A DNA stretch of 64,000 nucleotides from contig NZ_BCYX01000018.1 in assembly GCF_001598415.1 (NCBI RefSeq), forward strand, positions 1 to 64,000, in the 5' to 3' direction. Every line of letters starts with the position of its first letter. Position 1 is the first letter of the stretch. The DNA is from Sphingomonas mali NBRC 15500. GTDB taxonomy: Bacteria > Pseudomonadota > Alphaproteobacteria > Sphingomonadales > Sphingomonadaceae. Below, piece by piece: positions 53,208 through 61,806 of the stretch. The translations under genes and the position numbers were made by a program. The notes below the pieces were generated by a model. That model was not told where the DNA came from and made no database searches. It saw only the letters and a program-made list of their open reading frames with translations.

Positions 53208-54611
53208 TTAAGACCAGCCGCCCGCCAGCGCGCGGAACACGTCGATCTGGGCATCGGCGATCCGCGCGTCCTGTTCGGCAAGGGTCGCCTCGGTCTCGGC
53301 ATAGGTGCGCTCGGCATCGAGCCAAGCGAGCGAGTCGACCGCCCCTTCACGCTGTTGTGCGCGGGTGATCGCCGCGGCGCGTGCCGCTTCATCGCGCGCC
53401 GCCTTGAGCGCGGTTCGGCGATCCAGCGCGCGCGCATAGGCGTTGAGTGCGGTCTCGGTCTCTTCCAACGCGCGGAGTACGGTGCCGTCGAAGGTCGCGA
53501 GCGACGCCTGGGTGTCGGCCTTGGCCGCGGCGATCTTGGCGCGCGCGCCTTCCTGGTTGGGGAAGGCCCAGTTGATCAGCGGCCCGAGCAGCCAGCGCAG
53601 CGGCCCGCCGCCGAACACGTCGCCGATATTGGGTCCGGTCGAGCCGATCGACCCGCCCAGGCTGATATGCGGATAGAGATCGGCGGTAGCGACGCCGATC
53701 CGTGCGGTGTCGGCGGCAAGCCGGCGATCGGCAGCGAGGACGTCGGGACGGCGCTTGAGCAGCGCAGTGCCGTCGCCGACCGGGATCGGCTGGGTGATTT
53801 CGAGCCCGATGACGCGCTCGCCGGCCGCGGCCGGAAGGTCGGCCGGCGGCCGGCCAGTCAAGGTCGCGAGGCGGAACAAGGCGGCCTGGCGGTCGGCCTC
53901 CAGCGCGGGAATGTCGGCCGCGCGCTGCTGGCGGAGCGTGGCGATGCGCGAGACGTCGAGCTGCGTCGCAAGCCCGGCGTCGTGCCTCCGCTGGGTGAGC
54001 AGCAACGATTTGTCGAGCAGGTCGACGATCTGGTTGGCGACCTTGAGCCGCGCGGCGCCCGACGCGGCGTCGGCGTAAGCGCGGGTGGTGTCGGCGACCA
54101 CCGCGAGACGGACTGCGTCGGCATCGGCTGCGGCGGCGGCTTCGTCACCGCGTGCCGCCTCGATCCCGCGCTTGACGCGACCGAACAGATCGACCTCGTA
54201 TGACACCGACAGGCCGGTATCGATCGACCAATCCTCACGCGGTGAGCCTGGCGCGCGCTGACTTTCGGGGAGGCGGCCATAAGTGGCGCCGGCATTGAGC
54301 CCGGTCGACGGCAGCCGGTCGCTGCGCGCACCGCGCAGCGACGCGCGGGCGCGTTCGAGATTCGCCACCGCGACGCGGATGTCGGTGTTCGACTTGAGCG
54401 CGTCGGCGATCAGTCCATCCAGCACCGGGTCCTGGTAGAGCCGCCACCAATTGGACGCCGCCGGATCATCGCTGAGCGCGGGCGAATTGGCCGAGACGAA
54501 CTGGCCGGCCGCGGTCGGCGGGGTGATGGGTGCGACATAGTTGGGCCCCACCGCGCAGGCGGCGAGCGCCAGCGCGGAAACCATCGGGGCAATCAGGCGA
54601 AGCGAATGCAT
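53208..54611 (-). CDS. RND efflux outer-membrane factor (NodT/OprM family lipoprotein)
   Basis: 467-aa outer-membrane channel of tripartite efflux. The lipobox LALAAC gives a lipidated Cys close to residue 18, followed by AVGPNYVAP, the usual NodT start. Two OEP repeats (about 60-245 and 260-460) contain long Ala-rich coiled helices, with GAYPHISLGGS-like and WKVFRALAGGW-like ends here reading DLYPHISLGGSIG and VFRALAGGWS. ATG 54611 has AGGAA seven bases upstream; an ATG at 54626 overlapping the permease stop is an alternative. Last gene of the TetR-linked operon. Confidence 0.9.
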   Translation of the reverse strand: MHSLRLIAPMVSALALAACAVGPNYVAPITPPTAAGQFVSANSPALSDDPAASNWWRLYQDPVLDGLIADALKSNTDIRVAVANLERARASLRGARSDRLPSTGLNAGATYGRLPESQRAPGSPREDWSIDTGLSVSYEVDLFGRVKRGIEAARGDEAAAAADADAVRLAVVADTTRAYADAASGAARLKVANQIVDLLDKSLLLTQRRHDAGLATQLDVSRIATLRQQRAADIPALEADRQAALFRLATLTGRPPADLPAAAGERVIGLEITQPIPVGDGTALLKRRPDVLAADRRLAADTARIGVATADLYPHISLGGSIGSTGPNIGDVFGGGPLRWLLGPLINWAFPNQEGARAKIAAAKADTQASLATFDGTVLRALEETETALNAYARALDRRTALKAARDEAARAAAITRAQQREGAVDSLAWLDAERTYAETEATLAEQDARIADAQIDVFRALAGGWS

Positions 54612-54622
54612 GGCTTGGTTCC

Positions 54623-57600
54623 TCATTCGGCCGGTTGCAGCGATCCGGACAGGTCCGGGCCGGCGGCGGGCCGCTTGCCGCGCGCGCGGGCGATGCGGTC
54701 GCCCAGCGCGCGGCACACGACGTAGAAAGTGGGGGTGAACAGCAGGCCGAAGGCCGTGACGCCGATCATCCCGAAGAACACCGCGGTGCCCAGAGCCTGA
54801 CGGAGCTCCGAGCCCGCGCCGCTCGCCACCAGCAGCGGCACGGTGCCCAGGATGAAGGCGAAGCTGGTCATCAGGATCGGCCGCAAGCGGGTCTGCGCCG
54901 CCTGGATCGCGGCACGCGCCGGGCTCAGCCCTTCCTGCTCCTCGCCCTGCTTGGCGAACTCGACGATCAGGATCGCGTTCTTCGCCGCCAGGGCGATCAG
55001 GACGACGAGGCCGATCTGGGTCAGGACGTTATTGTCCATCCCCCTCAGGTTCACCCCGACCATCGCGGCGAGCAGACACATCGGCACGATCAGGATGATC
55101 GACAGCGGCAGCACCAGGCTTTCATATTGCGCTGCCAGCACCAGGAAGACGAACACCACCGCCAGCGCGAAGACCACGCCCGCCGTGCTGCCCGCCGCCT
55201 TTTGCTGATAGGCGATACCGGTCCACTCCGTACCGTAATCGGCCGGCAGGTTATCGGCGGCGAGCTTTTCGAAGGTCTTCAGCGACTGGCCCGACGAATA
55301 GCCCGGCGCGGTGTCGCCATCGACCTCGACCGCGGGGAACAGGTTGTAGCGCACGACGCGATACGGCCCGGTGCGATCGCTGAAATTGGCGACCGATCCG
55401 ATCGGCACCATCTCACCCGAATTCGACCGCGTCTTGAGGTTGGCGATATCGGCGACGGTCGCGCGGAACGGGGCATCGGCCTGGGCAGTGACGCGATAAG
55501 TGCGCCCGAGCAGGTTGAAGTCGTTCACATAGGCCGAGCCGAGATAGACGTTGAGCGCTTCGAACACCCGCTCGGGCGGTACGCCGATCAGATCGGCCTT
55601 GGCCCGGTCGATATCGGCGAAGACGCGCGGCGTGTTGGTGTCGAAGAAGGTATAGACCTGGTTCAAGCCCGGAGTCTGATTGGCCTTCCCGATCAGCCCA
55701 TAGGACTTGGCGGCAAGGTCGGCATAACCATGCCCGCCACGATCCTCGACCATCAGGCGATAGCCGCCGGCCGAGCCGATTCCCTGGATCAGCGGTGGGG
55801 GCACGATCATCAACCGCGCCTCGTTGATGTCGGCGGTCGCCTTGCGCGCCTCACCCATAATGCTGGCAAGCGTGACGCCGAGCTTCTCGCGATCCTCGAA
55901 CGACTTGAGCGGGATGTAGGCGGCGGCCGAATTCGGCGCGAGCGTCTGCGACGGCCCGTCGAACCCGGCGAGCATCACCGCGCCCTTGACGCCCTTCAGC
56001 GGCAGGATGCGGTTGGCGACCTTGCGCATCACCGCGTCGGTACGCTCGACCGAGGCGCCGGGCGGCAGCGAGATAACGGTCAGGAAGTAGCCCTGATCCT
56101 GCGCTGGGATGAAGCCGGTCGGTGTCGCCCAGAACAAGGCGGCGGTCGCGGCGATCAGGCCGGCATAGATCGTCATCATCCGCTTCGGGCGTGCGACCAG
56201 GCGCGCGGTGAGGCGCGCATAGCCATTGCTCATCCGCTCGAAACCGCGGTTGAAGCGGTCGCCTGCCGCCAGCACCAACTGGTGCACGCGGCCCCCCGTC
56301 GCTTCTTCGGCACGCGGGCGCAGCAGCAAAGCGGCGAGCGCGGGCGACAGGGTCAGCGACAGCAGCAGCGAGATGATCGTCGCGGTGGTGATGGTCACCG
56401 CGAACTGCTGATAGAAGGCGCCCGACAGGCCGGTCAGGAACAGGGTCGGCACGAACACCGCGCAGAGCACCAGCACGATCGCGACCAGTGCTGCGGACAC
56501 TTCGTCCATCGACGTGCGTGCCGCCTCCAACGGGCTCAGCCCGTGTTCGAGATTGCGCTCGACATTCTCGACCACGACGATGGCGTCGTCGACGACGATG
56601 CCGATCGCCAGGACCAGGCCGAACAGCGACAGATTGTTGAGCGAATAGCCGAGCCCGGCCAACACGGCGAAGGTGCCGATCAGCGAGACCGGGATCGCCA
56701 CCACCGGGATGATCGCGGCGCGCCATTTCTGCAGGAACACGACGATCACCAGCACGACGAGCACGATCGCTTCGAGCAAGGTGTGCATCACCGCGGTGAC
56801 CGATTGCTGGATGAAGTCGGTCGGGTTCCAGATGACGCTATAGGCGAGCCCCTTGGGGAATTTCGCCGACATCGCGTCCATTTCCGCCTTCACCTTCTCG
56901 GCGGCGGCCAGCGCGTTGGATCCGGGCCGCTGGAAGATGCCGAGAACGACAGTCGGCTTGCCCGACAGATAGGTGTTGGAATTATAGTCGGCGGCGCCGA
57001 GCTCGACGCGGGCGACGTCGGAAACGCGGACCTGGCGGCCATCGGGATCCGAGCGGACCACGACATTGGCGAACTGCGCCGGGTCGGTCAGCCGGCCCTG
57101 CGTCTCGACGTTGAACTGGAAGGCATTGCCCTGGGCATAAGGCGGCTGGCCGAGCGAGCCGGCGGCAACCTGGACGTTCTGCGCGCGCAAGGCCTGGACG
57201 ATTTCGCCCGCGGTCAGGTTGAGTGCCGCGGCGCGATTGGGGTCGATCCAGACGCGCATCGCATAGTCGCGGCTGCCGAACAGCCGCACGTCGCCGACGC
57301 CGTCGATCCGGCTCAGCCGGTCGCGCACCTGGGTCAGCGCGTAATTGGAGAGATAGCCGCGATCGAGCGAATTGTCGGGCGAGACCAGGTTCACCACCAT
57401 CAGGAAGTCGGGCGAGGTCTTGCGCGTGACGACGCCTAGACGCTGCACTTCCTCGGGCAGGCGCGGCACCGCGATCGCGACGCGGTTCTGCACCAGCACC
57501 TGCGCGGCATCGAGATTGGTGCCGATCTTGAACGTGACGGTGATCGTGACGTTGCCGTCGCCGGTCGATTGCGACGACTGGTACAGCATGTTGTCGACGC

Positions 57601-57817
57601 CGTTGATCTCCTGCTCGATCGGCGCGGCGACCGTCTCCGCCACCGTCTCGGCTGAGGCGCCGGGATAGGAGGCGCTGACCGTGACGGTCGGCGGTACGAT
57701 GTCGGGATATTGCGACACCGGCAGGCTGACCCAGGCGATCGCGCCGACAATGGTGATGATCACCGCGATGACCGCGGCGAAGATCGGGCGCGTGATAAAG
57801 AAGCGCGACAGGCGCAT
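54623..57817 (-). CDS. HAE1-family RND multidrug efflux permease (AcrB/MexB-like)
   Basis: 1064-aa inner-membrane pump. It starts MRLSRFFITRPIFAAVIAVIIT, typical of HAE1 permeases, and has GLVLAIGIVVDDAIVVVENVERN (two parts) with the TM4 Asp-Asp pair and ALAAKNAILIVEFAKQ with the TM10 Lys. 12 membrane segments and two periplasmic porter loops are evident. An earlier in-frame ATG (57871) would add 18 atypical residues inside the inverted repeat region; AGGAA precedes 57817. It works with the adaptor upstream and the OMF downstream. Drug or solvent export is expected from the family. Confidence 0.94.
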   Translation of the reverse strand: MRLSRFFITRPIFAAVIAVIITIVGAIAWVSLPVSQYPDIVPPTVTVSASYPGASAETVAETVAAPIEQEINGVDNMLYQSSQSTGDGNVTITVTFKIGTNLDAAQVLVQNRVAIAVPRLPEEVQRLGVVTRKTSPDFLMVVNLVSPDNSLDRGYLSNYALTQVRDRLSRIDGVGDVRLFGSRDYAMRVWIDPNRAAALNLTAGEIVQALRAQNVQVAAGSLGQPPYAQGNAFQFNVETQGRLTDPAQFANVVVRSDPDGRQVRVSDVARVELGAADYNSNTYLSGKPTVVLGIFQRPGSNALAAAEKVKAEMDAMSAKFPKGLAYSVIWNPTDFIQQSVTAVMHTLLEAIVLVVLVIVVFLQKWRAAIIPVVAIPVSLIGTFAVLAGLGYSLNNLSLFGLVLAIGIVVDDAIVVVENVERNLEHGLSPLEAARTSMDEVSAALVAIVLVLCAVFVPTLFLTGLSGAFYQQFAVTITTATIISLLLSLTLSPALAALLLRPRAEEATGGRVHQLVLAAGDRFNRGFERMSNGYARLTARLVARPKRMMTIYAGLIAATAALFWATPTGFIPAQDQGYFLTVISLPPGASVERTDAVMRKVANRILPLKGVKGAVMLAGFDGPSQTLAPNSAAAYIPLKSFEDREKLGVTLASIMGEARKATADINEARLMIVPPPLIQGIGSAGGYRLMVEDRGGHGYADLAAKSYGLIGKANQTPGLNQVYTFFDTNTPRVFADIDRAKADLIGVPPERVFEALNVYLGSAYVNDFNLLGRTYRVTAQADAPFRATVADIANLKTRSNSGEMVPIGSVANFSDRTGPYRVVRYNLFPAVEVDGDTAPGYSSGQSLKTFEKLAADNLPADYGTEWTGIAYQQKAAGSTAGVVFALAVVFVFLVLAAQYESLVLPLSIILIVPMCLLAAMVGVNLRGMDNNVLTQIGLVVLIALAAKNAILIVEFAKQGEEQEGLSPARAAIQAAQTRLRPILMTSFAFILGTVPLLVASGAGSELRQALGTAVFFGMIGVTAFGLLFTPTFYVVCRALGDRIARARGKRPAAGPDLSGSLQPAE

Positions 57818-57863
57818 GATTCCTGTTCCTCGGAAAAAGAGGCGAAAGTTTAGGAGGCCTTGT

Positions 57864-57946
57864 CCCTCCACCCGTTCGCCCTGAGCTTGTCGAAGGGCGT
57901 GTTCCGGGCATGGGCTTCGACAAGCTCAGCCCGAACGGGGGGAGGG
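57864..57946. repeat. Inverted repeat (CTTCGACAAGCTCAG family) inside the efflux operon
   Basis: Arms at 57864-57898 and about 57913-57946 pair through CCGTTCG / CGAACGG and CTGAGCTTGTCGAAG / CTTCGACAAGCTCAG, with few mismatches and a short loop. This is a common Sphingomonadales intergenic repeat. It sits between the adaptor stop and the permease start, so the operon mRNA would carry a strong hairpin there that could influence relative expression or stability. Confidence 0.85.
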
Positions 57947-57955
57947 CGTTGGCGT

Positions 57956-59221
57956 TTACTGGGCGAGCGTGGCCTGTCCGGCCGGCGGTGCCGCGAGCGA
58001 GGGGGCGGAGGCCGCCGGCGCTACCGGCGCGATCTTGCCGGCGAGCGTCTGCACCTTGGTCCCCGGCTGCGCCATCTGCGTGCCGACGATGACGACGCGG
58101 TCGGCATTGGTCAGCCCGCCGCGGATCATGCGGAGACCATCGACCACCGGGCCGAGTTGTACCGGCTTGGCGGCGACGCTGCCGTCCTTGGCGACGACCA
58201 GCACCGTCTTGCGCGCCTGATCCGTGACAATCGCGGTGTCGGGCACCATCAGCGCGCGGCTGCGGCCACCGGTTGCCAGGCGCATGTTGCCGAACATGCC
58301 GGGGGTCAGGAACAGGTTCGGGTTGTCGAGCACGGCGCGGCCGCGGATCGTCCCCGATTTCATGTCGAGCCCGTTGTCGGTGAAGTCGAGTCTGCCCTTC
58401 CAGCGATAGTCGCTCTCGTCCTGCAGCTTGACCTCGATCGGCGAGGCGGTGCCGGCACCGGCGCGCTTGGCCTTGAGGAACAGCGCCTCCGATCCGTCGA
58501 AGCTGAAGTAGATCGGGTCGAGCGCGTTGATCGTGGTCAGCAGCGTCGCATTGCCGCCTTCGCCCGCTGCGACGAGGTTGCCGGCGTCGATCTTGCGGTC
58601 GGAGATCCGGCCCGAGATCGGTGCGCGAACGACGGTGAACTCCATGTCGAGAGCACGGGCGCGGACCCGCGCCTGAGCAGCGGCGAGCGCGGCAGTGGTC
58701 GCCTGGACGCGGGCGCGCAGGCGATCGAGCTCGCTCTTCGACACGCCGTCGACATCGACCAGCCGCGACGCGCGGTCATAGTCGGCGCGGGCAAGCGCGA
58801 GGTCGCTATTGGCAGTCGCGACGCCGGCGCGTGCCTCGGCCAAGGCGGCGGCATAAGGACGCGGGTCGATCGTGAAGAGCGGCTGGCCCGCGCGGACGAT
58901 CTGGCCGTCGGTGAAGTGGATCGCGGTCACCGCGCCCGAGACGCGCGGACGCACCTCGACCGAGCGGCTCGGCTCGAAGCGGCCGACATAATCGTCCCAT
59001 TCGGTCACGTCGCGTTCGAGCGGGGTGGCGACGGTGACGGTCGGCGGCGGCGGCGCGGCCATTGCGGGGGCCGAGCGATGGACCAGGCCGTAGCCGGCGG
59101 CGAGCAAAGCGACGGGGGCGGCGACCCAGGCGGCACGCTGCCACAAGAGACGGCGCCCCGGCGCGGCGCCCTCAAGCGGCTGCGCGGCGGCATCGTCGTT
59201 GATCGGGGTGATCATGTTCAT
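57956..59221 (-). CDS. RND efflux periplasmic adaptor (MexA/AcrA-like)
   Basis: 421-aa membrane-fusion protein. A single N-terminal membrane anchor (AAWVAAPVALLAAGYGLV, about 30-47) replaces a lipobox. It has a lipoyl half-motif (VEVRPRVSGAVTAIHFTDGQIV), an alpha-hairpin (about 115-175) and a beta-barrel with FVRLQ-type core; the tail is Ala/Pro-rich. The ATG at 59221 overlaps the stop of the 133-aa first gene (ATGA), so they are coupled. In this sphingomonad operon layout it precedes the permease and outer-membrane factor. Confidence 0.91.
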   Translation of the reverse strand: MNMITPINDDAAAQPLEGAAPGRRLLWQRAAWVAAPVALLAAGYGLVHRSAPAMAAPPPPTVTVATPLERDVTEWDDYVGRFEPSRSVEVRPRVSGAVTAIHFTDGQIVRAGQPLFTIDPRPYAAALAEARAGVATANSDLALARADYDRASRLVDVDGVSKSELDRLRARVQATTAALAAAQARVRARALDMEFTVVRAPISGRISDRKIDAGNLVAAGEGGNATLLTTINALDPIYFSFDGSEALFLKAKRAGAGTASPIEVKLQDESDYRWKGRLDFTDNGLDMKSGTIRGRAVLDNPNLFLTPGMFGNMRLATGGRSRALMVPDTAIVTDQARKTVLVVAKDGSVAAKPVQLGPVVDGLRMIRGGLTNADRVVIVGTQMAQPGTKVQTLAGKIAPVAPAASAPSLAAPPAGQATLAQ

Positions 59222-59619
59222 CGGCGGAAGCTCCGGGGAAGATTGGTGCGGATCGCGTTGATCCGGAAGAGCAGGGTTTCGTACTGGTCGAGCGTGAAGC
59301 CGGCGGCGAGAAAGGCGCGGACTTCGGCCGGCGCGACCGAGAAGCCGCGATACCAGCTCAGCACCGCGATGCGGCGCAACGCCTCGAGCCGTGGATCGGA
59401 CAATGCCGTCTTGACCGCGCCGCCGAATGCCCAGCGGAACGCGCGGGCAACCGGACCGGGTCGATTGATCGACGACAACCGGTCGCGCTGGGCAAGATCG
59501 ACGACTTGCCATTCGAGCGCGGAGAAATCGGCCCGTTTCGGGGTGAAGCTGCGGGGCGCCACCGGAGACCGATCGAGCAGCGCGCCGCCGCCGGCGGGGG
59601 CGAAATCGAGATAGGCCAT
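59218..59619 (-). CDS. Unknown 133-aa protein, first gene of the RND efflux operon
   Basis: No named domain recognised. The protein is soluble, starts MAYLDFAPAGGGALLDRSP, and has a helical C-terminal half (DPRLEALRRIAVLSWYRGF, VRAFLAAGFTLDQYETLLFRI). An AGGAGG site precedes the ATG, and the stop is coupled to the adaptor start (ATGA). It is the first cistron after the regulated promoter, so it is made whenever the pump is made. A regulatory or assembly role is a guess. Confidence 0.78.
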   Translation of the reverse strand: MAYLDFAPAGGGALLDRSPVAPRSFTPKRADFSALEWQVVDLAQRDRLSSINRPGPVARAFRWAFGGAVKTALSDPRLEALRRIAVLSWYRGFSVAPAEVRAFLAAGFTLDQYETLLFRINAIRTNLPRSFRR

Positions 59620-59863
59620 GGCGTGTCCTCCTTATTGTTGGGGCCGCCGCAGGGGGCGCGCGGCGGCCCATGCCCGGCGATGGGGGGTAGTCGCCGGGGT
59701 GATCCGATGAAGATGTGACAAGTCATGCGCTCCGGCACCGCATCGGGCGCCGGGGGGCGAGGGCTCATCCCTGTAATACGCAAACGCTAGAAGCGGGTGC
59801 CCGTTCGGCCGTTCATCCGGTCTCTTCCCTTTGACCCAAAGGACGACCCCTGGGCCATCCATC

Positions 59864-59934
59864 TTCTATACCGAGCAGTATAGAAACTCGGGCGGAACGG
59901 TTCAAGGGCTAATTCTATACCGAACGATATTTTT
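59864..59934 (-). promoter_or_regulatory. Efflux-operon promoter with two TetR-type operators
   Basis: Reading leftward, TTGAAC (59900-59905) and TATACT (59877-59882) are separated by exactly 17 bases, a good sigma-70-type pair. The -10 lies inside a perfect inverted repeat, TTCTATAC-N6-GTATAGAA (59864-59885). A second copy, TTCTATAC-N6 followed by a weaker arm (59913-59934), starts 49 bases away, upstream of the -35. The TetR encoded immediately upstream is the obvious candidate to bind here and block polymerase. The rest of the 59620-59963 gap holds no gene. Confidence 0.72.
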
Positions 59935-59963
59935 TGCCGCAATAGCGTAAAGCAGAGCTTTAC

Positions 59964-60566
59964 TCAGCGGCTTGGCCACACCGCAAGCGTGGTATCGACC
60001 AGCCGCTGCAAGTCCTCGCGTGAGGCGCCCGCGCCGGCCTGGACTGCCATGCCCTGAAGGATCGCGGTCAGGTATTTGGTGATACCCTCGGCATCCACCG
60101 GGGTGTGGAAATCGCCCTCGGCCACCGCGCGTTCCATCCGCTCGATCAGCGCCTGGTGCGCGATCCTGCCGCGCTCGAGCACTTCCTGCCGGATGCAATC
60201 CGCTTCGGCGCCGCAAGCGACCGAACTGATCACGCCGAGACATCCCCGCGGGTCGTCACGACTGGTCTGGTTTTCCAGGCTGCCCTGGAGCAAGCGCTGG
60301 GCGACGCCGCGCGCGGTCGGTGCTTCGAGTGCCTGGCCCATATAGCACAGCTTCTCACGCTCGTAGAGGTCGAGCGCCTTGCGGAACAAGGCTTCCTTGT
60401 TGCCGAACGCGGCATAGAGGCTGGGGCGGGTGATGCCCATCGCATCGGTGAGGTCGGTCATCGACGCGCCCTCATATCCCTTGCTCCAGAACACACGCAG
60501 AGCCGCCGTCAACGCTTGGTCGACGTCGAATTCGCGCGGGCGGCCACGGAGGACGGCAGTTTCCAT
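59964..60566 (-). CDS. TetR/AcrR-family repressor of the RND operon
   Basis: 200-aa regulator. The helix-turn-helix (about residues 15-62) contains SMTDLTDAMGITRPSLYAAFGNKEALF in two parts. The ligand domain has CLGVISSVACGAEADCI, with three cysteines in the CLG-x8-C region typical of a subgroup that may be redox- or electrophile-responsive. It is transcribed toward the efflux operon on the same strand, with 344 bases between, in which two matching operators lie. Likely represses the pump and is induced by its substrates. Confidence 0.88.
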   Translation of the reverse strand: METAVLRGRPREFDVDQALTAALRVFWSKGYEGASMTDLTDAMGITRPSLYAAFGNKEALFRKALDLYEREKLCYMGQALEAPTARGVAQRLLQGSLENQTSRDDPRGCLGVISSVACGAEADCIRQEVLERGRIAHQALIERMERAVAEGDFHTPVDAEGITKYLTAILQGMAVQAGAGASREDLQRLVDTTLAVWPSR

Positions 60567-60680
60567 ATCGGTCGGTAGATAATTACCCGGTGCGGCTTTG
60601 TCCAGACACGCTCCCTACCCAGCTTGGGCGCCCAGCTCGGATGGTTGTCAGCATGTGGCGGTTCCCGGCATAGTCGCGCG

Positions 60681-61655
60681 ATGACGAACAGGGTCGAGGA
60701 ACTGGCGCCGGACGCCGCCATCGTGCTGGCCGATCGCACGGCGCCGGCGGTCTTCCGCGGGATCGCCGCCGACTGGCCGGCGGTGAAGGCGGCCGACCCC
60801 GGCGCCTATCTGGCGCGGTTCGACACAGGCAAACCGATCAATGTGGCGATCGCGCCGCCTGAGGCCGATGGGCGACTGGGGTACAATGCCGACATGTCGG
60901 CGCTGACCTTTGTCCGCGACTCGGGAACGCTTGCCTGGCTGTTTGCCCGGCTCGACACTGCCGCGCGCGCCTCGCCGCCGCCGGCGATCGCGGCGCAGGC
61001 GGTGATGGTGCCCGAGGCGCTGCCGGGCTTCGAAGCCGAGAACCGAATGCCGCTGGCGCCGGAAGGTGTGGCGCCGCGCATCTGGATCGGCAATTGCGTG
61101 CGGGTCGCGACGCATCATGACATGAACAGCAATATCGCCGTGGTGATGGCGGGGCGGCGGCGCTTCACCCTGTTTCCGCCCGATCAGGTTGCCAATCTCT
61201 ACATCGGTCCGATCGAGTTTACCCCAGCGGGCACGCCGATCGGTCTGTTCGATCCCGACGAACCCGATTTCGACCGCTTCCCACTGGCGCGCGAGGCCAT
61301 GGCGCATGCCCAGGTCGTCGAACTCGAGCCAGGCGATGCCCTCTTCATTCCGCATATGTGGTGGCACCATGTCCGCTCGCTCGATCCGGTCAGCATCCTG
61401 GTCAATTATTGGTGGGACGAGGCGCCCGCGCCGCAGCCGGGGCTCGCGCCGCTCGACACGATGGTCCACGCGATCCTGGCTTTCTCCGGCCTGCCCGAAA
61501 ACCAGCGCGCGGCGTGGCGGGCGATGTTCGACGAATTCGTGTTCGGCCCGCCGCCCGACCATGTGCCCGAGGAGCGGCGCGGCATTCGCGGGAAGTTGAG
61601 CGAGGACAGCAAGGCACGGGTTCGGCGGCAATTGGGGCAGATGATGTCGCGATAG
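60681..61655 (+). CDS. Cupin/JmjC-like domain protein (Cupin_8 family)
   Basis: 324-aa protein of the cupin_8 (JmjC-like) class. The beta-barrel has THHDMNSN, where the H-x-D of an Fe(II)/2-oxoglutarate centre is present, and a distal His in FIPHMWWHHVRSL. It resembles sphingomonad cupin proteins found near TonB receptors and acting as putative hydroxylases. ATG 60681 (MTNRVEELAP) is preferred; the upstream ATG would extend into the divergent promoter. It stands alone, divergent from TetR, converging with nagA across an inverted repeat. Substrate unknown. Confidence 0.88.
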   Translation: MTNRVEELAPDAAIVLADRTAPAVFRGIAADWPAVKAADPGAYLARFDTGKPINVAIAPPEADGRLGYNADMSALTFVRDSGTLAWLFARLDTAARASPPPAIAAQAVMVPEALPGFEAENRMPLAPEGVAPRIWIGNCVRVATHHDMNSNIAVVMAGRRRFTLFPPDQVANLYIGPIEFTPAGTPIGLFDPDEPDFDRFPLAREAMAHAQVVELEPGDALFIPHMWWHHVRSLDPVSILVNYWWDEAPAPQPGLAPLDTMVHAILAFSGLPENQRAAWRAMFDEFVFGPPPDHVPEERRGIRGKLSEDSKARVRRQLGQMMSR

Positions 61656-61682
61656 AGCCTTAAACTGGCCAACTAGATTCAA

Positions 61683-61785
61683 CGCCTCCCCGGCGAAGGT
61701 CGGGGTCTAGTTTCGCGTACTTGGAGAGGACATCCCGCCCTCGGCGGTGCATCGCGGCTGGGCCCCGGCCTTCGCCGGGGAGGCG
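61683..61785. repeat. Intergenic inverted repeat (GGCGAAGG / CCTTCGCC family), possible bidirectional terminator
   Basis: Arms at 61683-61707 and 61761-61785 form a near-perfect inverted repeat built on CGCCTCCCCGGCGAAGG and its complement, separated by a 53-base loop. It lies between the converging cupin and nagA genes, where such repeats commonly mark transcript ends. This is a third family of dispersed repeat in the window. Confidence 0.82.
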
Positions 61786-61806
61786 TAAACCCAAACAGCC
61801 CTCGGA

